From Entonaema liquescens (Eukaryota > Ascomycota > Sordariomycetes > Xylariales > Xylariaceae), in the NCBI GenBank assembly GCA_902805475.1, contig CADCSX010000003.1, positions 2,108,001 to 2,172,000 of the forward strand: a DNA stretch of 64,000 bases. Direction: 5' to 3'. Shown here in pieces: positions 59,357 to 64,000 of this stretch. The translations under genes and the position numbers were made by a program. Under the pieces are notes generated by a model. The model saw only the letters and a list, made by a program, of their open reading frames with translations, was not told where the DNA came from and made no database searches. Each line of letters begins with the position of its first letter. Within the stretch, counting starts at the first letter, position 1.

Positions 59357-61286
59357 TTAGTGATGGAAGAGTCGAATGTTCTGCTCTACGAAGACGATTC
59401 CGAGCTTCTCGGCCGTCTCGTAGACGGCGGAGTCGTTCTGACTGCCGCCAGGCGCCGCGATGTACTTCGCGCCGGAGCGGTGGGCGCGGTAGATGTTGTC
59501 GACGAAGGGGAACTATGTAGTCAATGTTAGTAAAATTGCCATTACAATTGCGAGGTACTAGCTGGTAAGGTAGGAGTGCACTTACGAAAGCATCGCTAGA
59601 AACAGCGACATTGCCTAGCTTGCTAAGCCAGTCGTTGCGCTCATCTTCGGTGAACGCGGCAGGTACTTCCTCGAAGACGGACTCGAAAGCTTCACGCTCG
59701 GGACCGCCCTTGGGCAGTTCACCGCTCACTAGTAGGTCGATAGCGTTGCTCTTGTCGGGCCGCTTGGTGCCCTTCTTCCACTTGATGCCAAGTACACGAG
59801 GGTGGAAGCGAAGCCACCAGTTATCGGCCTTGTCGCCCGCCAGCCGGGTGCAGTGAATACGGGACTGCTGGCCAGCTCCGAGACCAATGACTTGGCCGTC
59901 TTTGGCGTAGCACACAGAGTTGCTCTGTGTGTACTTGAGAGCAATTGTGGCGACGGTCAAGTCCCGGGCAGCGGCCTCGGGGAGTGCGAAGTCCTTAGGC
60001 GTAATAGTTCGTGAGAAGGAAGTCGGAGAGAGTTCGATGTCGTTACGGTGCTGGGTGAGGGTCACACCATACACAGTTCTGACCTCAGTAGGGTCCGGCT
60101 GGTACTCGGGGTCTATTTGAAGAACGAGGTACTTGCCACCCTTCTTCTTCTTAAGGATCTCCAATGCGGCATCTTCATATCCAGGTGCAATAACACCATC
60201 AGAGACCTCCTTGGAAATGATGCTAGCAGTAGGAACATCAACTACATCGCTCAGTGCAATGATGTCGCCGAAACTGCTCATTCGGTCAGCACCTCGGGCT
60301 CGAGCGTAAGCTTGGGCAAGACCTGAAGTCTCAATGCCTTGGATCTCGTCGACAAAGTAGACTTTGCGCTCCTCAGCACTGAGAGGGACACCAATGGCAG
60401 CGCCTGCGGGAGAAACATGCTTGAAGCTGGCAGCTGCAGGTTTTCCGAGAGACTTCTTCAGTTCCTTTACCAACGGCCAGCTGTTCAAAGCATCAAGAAG
60501 ATTGATATAGCCAGGAGCTCCGCCAAGAACCTTGAAGGGTAACTTGTTGGATGTCGTGTACGCAGCAGCCGGCTTCTGGTGAGGGTTAGCGCCGTATCGG
60601 AGAGGCAAGTACTGTTGGTACTCTTGGCCTTCACCAGCATATCGCGCACGGAAGAAACCAGAGATGTGGGCATCATAGTCTGCTGTGTGCTCGAAAGCCT
60701 TAAGAGCATATCTCTTGCGGCTGTCCTCCTTGATCTCTCCACTCTCGAGTTCCTTTAGGAATTCGGGATAGTCGTTTGGGTCACTAAGGATAGTAACACG
60801 GGCGTGGTTCTTGGCAGCCGCTCGGATAAGTGTAACGCCTCCTATATCAATCTCCTCCACAGCTTCGGGGACAGTGACATTGGGTTTAGAGACTGTGTCT
60901 TTGAATGGATATAGATTGCAAATAACATAGTCGACCTTGTCGATGCTCTGCTCAGCAAGGTCTTTCTCATCGGTGGCCAGGTTGCGTGCGAGTATACCGG
61001 CGTGGACAGCCGGATGTAGGGTCTTGACTCTGCCAGAAAGCATCTCCGGAGCTTTCGTAATGGCTGAGATATCCCTTCGTCGAAGTCAGCTTCGAAATAT
61101 CCTTACAAATGCAAGATTAAATGACTAGTCATCTTACTCGACCGGAAATCCAGACTCGCGAATCATCTTGGCCGTACCCCCGGATGCCAAAATTCGCACA
61201 TTCTGTTGTACGAGGCCCTTAGCTAGGTCCAACAAGCCAGTCTTATCAAAGACGGAGAGTATGGCAATTCTTTGAGTTTCCGACAT
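59357..61286 (-). CDS. ADE17: bifunctional AICAR transformylase / IMP cyclohydrolase
   Basis: Catalyses the last two steps of de novo purine synthesis: formylation of AICAR with 10-formyl-tetrahydrofolate and ring closure to IMP, in the cytosol. Three exons (61286-61138, 61074-59586, 59512-59357) give 597 residues. The cyclohydrolase domain starts AILSVFDKTGLLDLAKGL and has LASGGTAKMIRESG, MLSGRVKTLHPAVHAGIL and NLYPF. The transformylase domain has LRYGANPHQKPA, NLLDALNSW, AAASFKHVSPAGAA with the catalytic Lys-His pair, YTQSNSVCYAKDGQ, and the C-terminal DAFFPFVDNI and IAAPGGS. The last exon is required for the FFPF and VEQNIRLFHH ending. Yeast has two copies, ADE16 and ADE17; only one is seen here and the symbol is nominal. 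It is divergent from PSF1. Confidence 0.96.
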
Positions 61287-61889
61287 GGCGACTGGTTCGA
61301 ATGGTTTCCAATTGATATTTGGCTTAGGCTAAGAGGGATATTTATGATAGGAGAAAGTAGATTGATTCGCGAATCGATGAGGGGCACACGACAGATTGAC
61401 GAGAATATGACTTGGATAGCTTGCTGGGATGATAAGACTAATTCGTTATCATAGACCACTGAGAGAGACCAAGCTTAAACAGACTGGTCTGATCCGTTTC
61501 TGTCACTCGTGACAAGTAACAATTATAATGGCGCCGTTACGGCTATGATAAAGGGAAGCGAAGAAAATAAAATTTCAAGCTCATGGCGGGGTCGGAGGTG
61601 TTAGCCCCACTAACCCCTCGGTGTTGAGGTCTTGAAGTATATTGCGCCATACTACCTACAGTATGTACTAAAATAATAGAACCCCACTATCCTAAAGACT
61701 AAACTAAGCCTTCCTTCATTGACTTGACCCCGCCTCCCTAGTGTAAAATTACCTAAGAAAAGAGACGCGTTCTCGAATTTCATACGCGCCTTTCAACCTT
61801 TTAGTATAAGTATCCATCTCACCTTACTCTTACTTACACGTATACTCATTTTACTTAAGCTGCTATATAAGTATACGAGTTAGCCAAAT
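61287..61889. promoter_or_regulatory. divergent promoter of ADE17 and PSF1
   Basis: 603 bases. An ACGCGT box is at 61765-61770 and ACGCGC at 61784-61789, 100-125 bases before the PSF1 start. A GTCAC-TC-GTGAC inverted repeat is at 61502-61513. Confidence 0.45.
61765..61770. promoter_or_regulatory. candidate MluI cell-cycle box (MCB) for PSF1
   Basis: ACGCGT, the core bound by the MBF (Mbp1-Swi6) factor at DNA-replication genes in yeasts, 120 bases before the start of the replication gene PSF1, with a related ACGCGC 14 bases further on. Confidence 0.45.
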
Positions 61890-62662
61890 ATGTACGGCGA
61901 CCTAGGAAACAAACTCGTAAGTACCTAATATTAGGCATCGATTAAAATGAGATGTTGTAACTAAGGAATACCAGGTTCAACATGCGAAGAGAACTCAGAA
62001 CTTATCACATCTACCGCCTTATCAGACAGAACTAGTTCGTGCAGTTACTCGAGAAGTTCGTGACTTGGACAAAGATGTGGCAGATATGCTAGAACCATTC
62101 CAGGGGTCGTTCAACCCAGGCGACGACCCAGCTACGGCATGTACATTACTGATAAACCATCTATCTATGCGAAGGAACAAACGCTGCCTACTGGCCTATC
62201 ATCGCACGAGAGCAGATAGACTCGAAGAGCTCGTTTGGAAGGGTTACGATGTAGTCGATCTCGCCGGGCAGCAAGTTAGGGACGGCCAAGGTGGATTAAA
62301 CGGACCACCAGGCATGGCAACGGGCAATGGTGGTACGAGTAGTTTAAGTCCGCAGGAGGAAGACTATGTGCGACAATACAGCGACCTTCTAGCTGCCTAC
62401 AAAGGTCAATGGACAGATATAGACCTCACTGGAAGTCTAGAACCACCTCGCGATCTATTCATTGATGTACGGGTGTTGAAGGATGCTGGCGAGATACAAA
62501 CTGAATATGGGTAAGACATTGTGCATTGAAATGACGGGAGGAAGAAAGCATGCTAATATACCATTCTAGCGCGATTACGCTTACAAAAACAGTCAGTTTT
62601 ATGTTAGACAGGGTGATGTAGAACGCTTGATCGCTCAAGGTTATCTCCAAAAGCTCAGTTGA
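61890..62662 (+). CDS. PSF1: GINS complex subunit Psf1, with 1-base frameshift
   Basis: Subunit of GINS, part of the CMG replicative helicase and needed for replication fork movement. Exons 61890-61916, 61975-62510 and 62570-62662. The N-terminus MYGDLGNKLV and REVRDLDKDVADML, the RNKRCLLAYHRTRADRLEEL segment, and PPRDLFIDVRVLKDAGEIQTEYG are clear Psf1 features. Exon 3 should continue AITLTKNSQFYVRQGDVERLI but the A run at 62585-62589 has five A where six are needed; as given, the frame ends at a TAG at 62619. With one more A the conserved tail runs to the TGA at 62660. A sequencing or assembly indel is the most likely cause because the gene is essential. An MCB-like box lies upstream. Confidence 0.88.
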
Positions 62663-64000
62663 GCGGGCCTACAGCGAAGTCTGTCCTATTTAATATATGC
62701 TCTGAGGAAGAATCTGGCCATCAGCCGAGCCTAGACAGAACGAATTGCGCGTTGCCCATGGTTCCGTCCGAGCCACTCCCGCATATGGTTAGACCAGAGC
62801 ACGGAGCTCTCATCTCGGCGGCAGCAGGTCGATTCCCCGGGAGCTTGTTTTGCATGTTGGAATGGCTAACAACATATATGCATAAATGGCCTCTTCCCAG
62901 TTATGTCGTGGCAAACCAGATTTACAATTCTGACGGAATAAATCGCAAAAAGAGGCGCACATGACGACCGAATGCAAGCGGTACAACCGGGCGCTTGGCT
63001 TGCCGTCTAAAGCCAATCACTGACCTTCACTTGAGAACCGTTGTGCCGAACTCAACTTTCAATGGAATGCGCTTGCCTCGAAATGCAAATGATATGCCCG
63101 GTGAAACTTAGTACACAATAAATCGATAGTACATGTAACGGGAGGCTCGTGGCAGAGTGGAATGATTCTGGGCTTAATGTCCTCTATCCGATGCGAGTGC
63201 CAAATTGCCCGATACAGACAATTATTCATTCATAATGGCACAACGATGAACACAGTACCTAAGAAGTGATGGGTTGCATATGCAAATGCAGCCCCCCAAT
63301 TGGCACGTTCCAGCTTACGGCGCAGGGCGTAAGGGCTACTGAACCATACGGAATACAACGTTAGCCGTGCTGGCCGTTCAGTTGGAGGATTGGTATTTGC
63401 GGGGAGCGAATGAGAGGATAGACTGTGGAGAAGAATTGGAGGCTCCTGGGAATACTCAACTTCACACCTGACAGCCAAAGTTTTCAGCGGGCGTTCTCAA
63501 GGGTAGGCTGTGCGTTACTGATCGTGTCGCATTGATGAGGGCCGTTCCGTCCAAAAGGTACCACAAAGCAACTCGACGAATACTAGAGCTTTAAAGTACG
63601 TAATAGACCTCACGATGAGAGATCGACGTCCGACCGTCCTGTCGTGAGTTGTAAAAGGACCGGAAGTGTTAATACCTAGTGGGGAGAAACGCGGATGCAA
63701 GGTGAATCACGAAGCCAAGGCCAGTTCCAAATATAGCTGAGGTAGTTATATGTTTATATGTTATACTTTATGAACCAGAATTAGAAGCTAGCTAGCTCCA
63801 CGGCTTGCAACGAGAGACGTTAACAATAGACATTCAGGGGTTATGAAAAACACTTGGCCTAAATTATCGAAAACTTCGTAGAATCCGAGCTGGAACACGA
63901 GCTGGACATAGAGAAGGCAAGCTGCATTACCCCAATTCATGCTGTCCAACAGTTCAAAGCCATCCAGGTGCCTATCAGCTATTGGGACATGGACAATATA
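62663..64000. other. right edge without convincing gene
   Basis: 1.3 kb following PSF1. Several short open frames on both strands lack protein features. A frame without ATG (63869-64000) stays open to the window edge, coding for a sequence starting ENFVESELEHELDIEKAS and ending near SYWDMDN; it could be the first part of an exon or a gene relic that continues outside. Confidence 0.35.

Noticed and set aside
62570..62595. Alternative splicing as explanation of the PSF1 shift
   Set aside because: Reading exon 3 in phase 0 gives RDYAYKNSQ, but no phase-0 donor exists at the end of exon 2 and the family pattern AITLTKNSQ is lost.
63140..63215. tRNA-Ser-like GTGGCAGAGTGG sequence
   Set aside because: Resembles an A box, but no box B and no acceptor stem could be found.

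Overview
The window is chromosomal DNA of a filamentous ascomycete (Pezizomycotina, probably Sordariomycetes; the class is inferred from the look of the proteins, not from a search). Evidence: about 24 protein genes on both strands, most split by 50-90 bp introns with GTRNGT-type donors and CTAAC-like branch sites, intergenic gaps of 0.3-4 kb, and fungal-specific families (Mnn9/Anp1 mannosyltransferase, Atg33-like, Cgr1, Hsp78, a Psf1 with fungal C-terminus). Exon models were built by hand; in nearly all of them every junction keeps the reading frame, which is the main support for the boundaries.

Layout. 0.65-5.2 kb: three minus-strand accessory genes (membrane-anchored alpha/beta hydrolase, short-chain dehydrogenase, small secreted protein), preceded by two strong inverted repeats in the first 220 bases. 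6.6-8.9 kb: SDH1. 9.8-13 kb: a 922-residue PX-domain protein. 14.7-17.2 kb: a tail-anchored coiled-coil protein and the rRNA-processing gene CGR1. 17.2-21.1 kb: the largest gene-poor stretch. 21.1-24.05 kb: a Ser/Pro-rich cell-wall-type protein with an apparent frameshift in a C run. 25.5-28 kb: PEX4-like E2 and an Anp1-type mannosyltransferase. 30.7-31.7 kb: a basic Pro-rich protein. 33-35.9 kb: ATG33-like gene divergent from an SKL-tailed peroxisomal 2,4-dienoyl-CoA reductase. 36.6-42 kb: acidic orphan, GPI-like secreted protein, DUF2235 hydrolase. 43.6-48.9 kb: a fused pseudouridine-phosphate glycosidase/kinase, UTP18 and a 115-residue orphan. 50.7-53.8 kb: a 1004-residue disordered protein. 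54.5-62.7 kb: housekeeping block with HSP78, eEF1B-beta (an intron carries a U18 C/D snoRNA), the AICAR transformylase/IMP cyclohydrolase gene and PSF1. 62.7-64 kb: no convincing gene.

Functional links. There is no operon logic, but themes recur: mitochondrion (SDH1, HSP78, ATG33-like, PsuG-PsuK with a presequence), peroxisome (PEX4, 2,4-dienoyl-CoA reductase, both with CCTCGG cores upstream) and ribosome production (CGR1, UTP18, eEF1B-beta, U18 snoRNA, with a shared promoter motif pair in front of CGR1 and UTP18). The strongest non-coding find is the U18 snoRNA in the eEF1B-beta intron, the same host gene as in budding yeast. Two conserved genes carry single-base losses in homopolymers, which more likely reflects the assembly than biology. 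I found no undescribed multi-gene system; the DUF2235 hydrolase, the orphan secreted proteins and the shared ribosome-biogenesis promoter words are the best leads.
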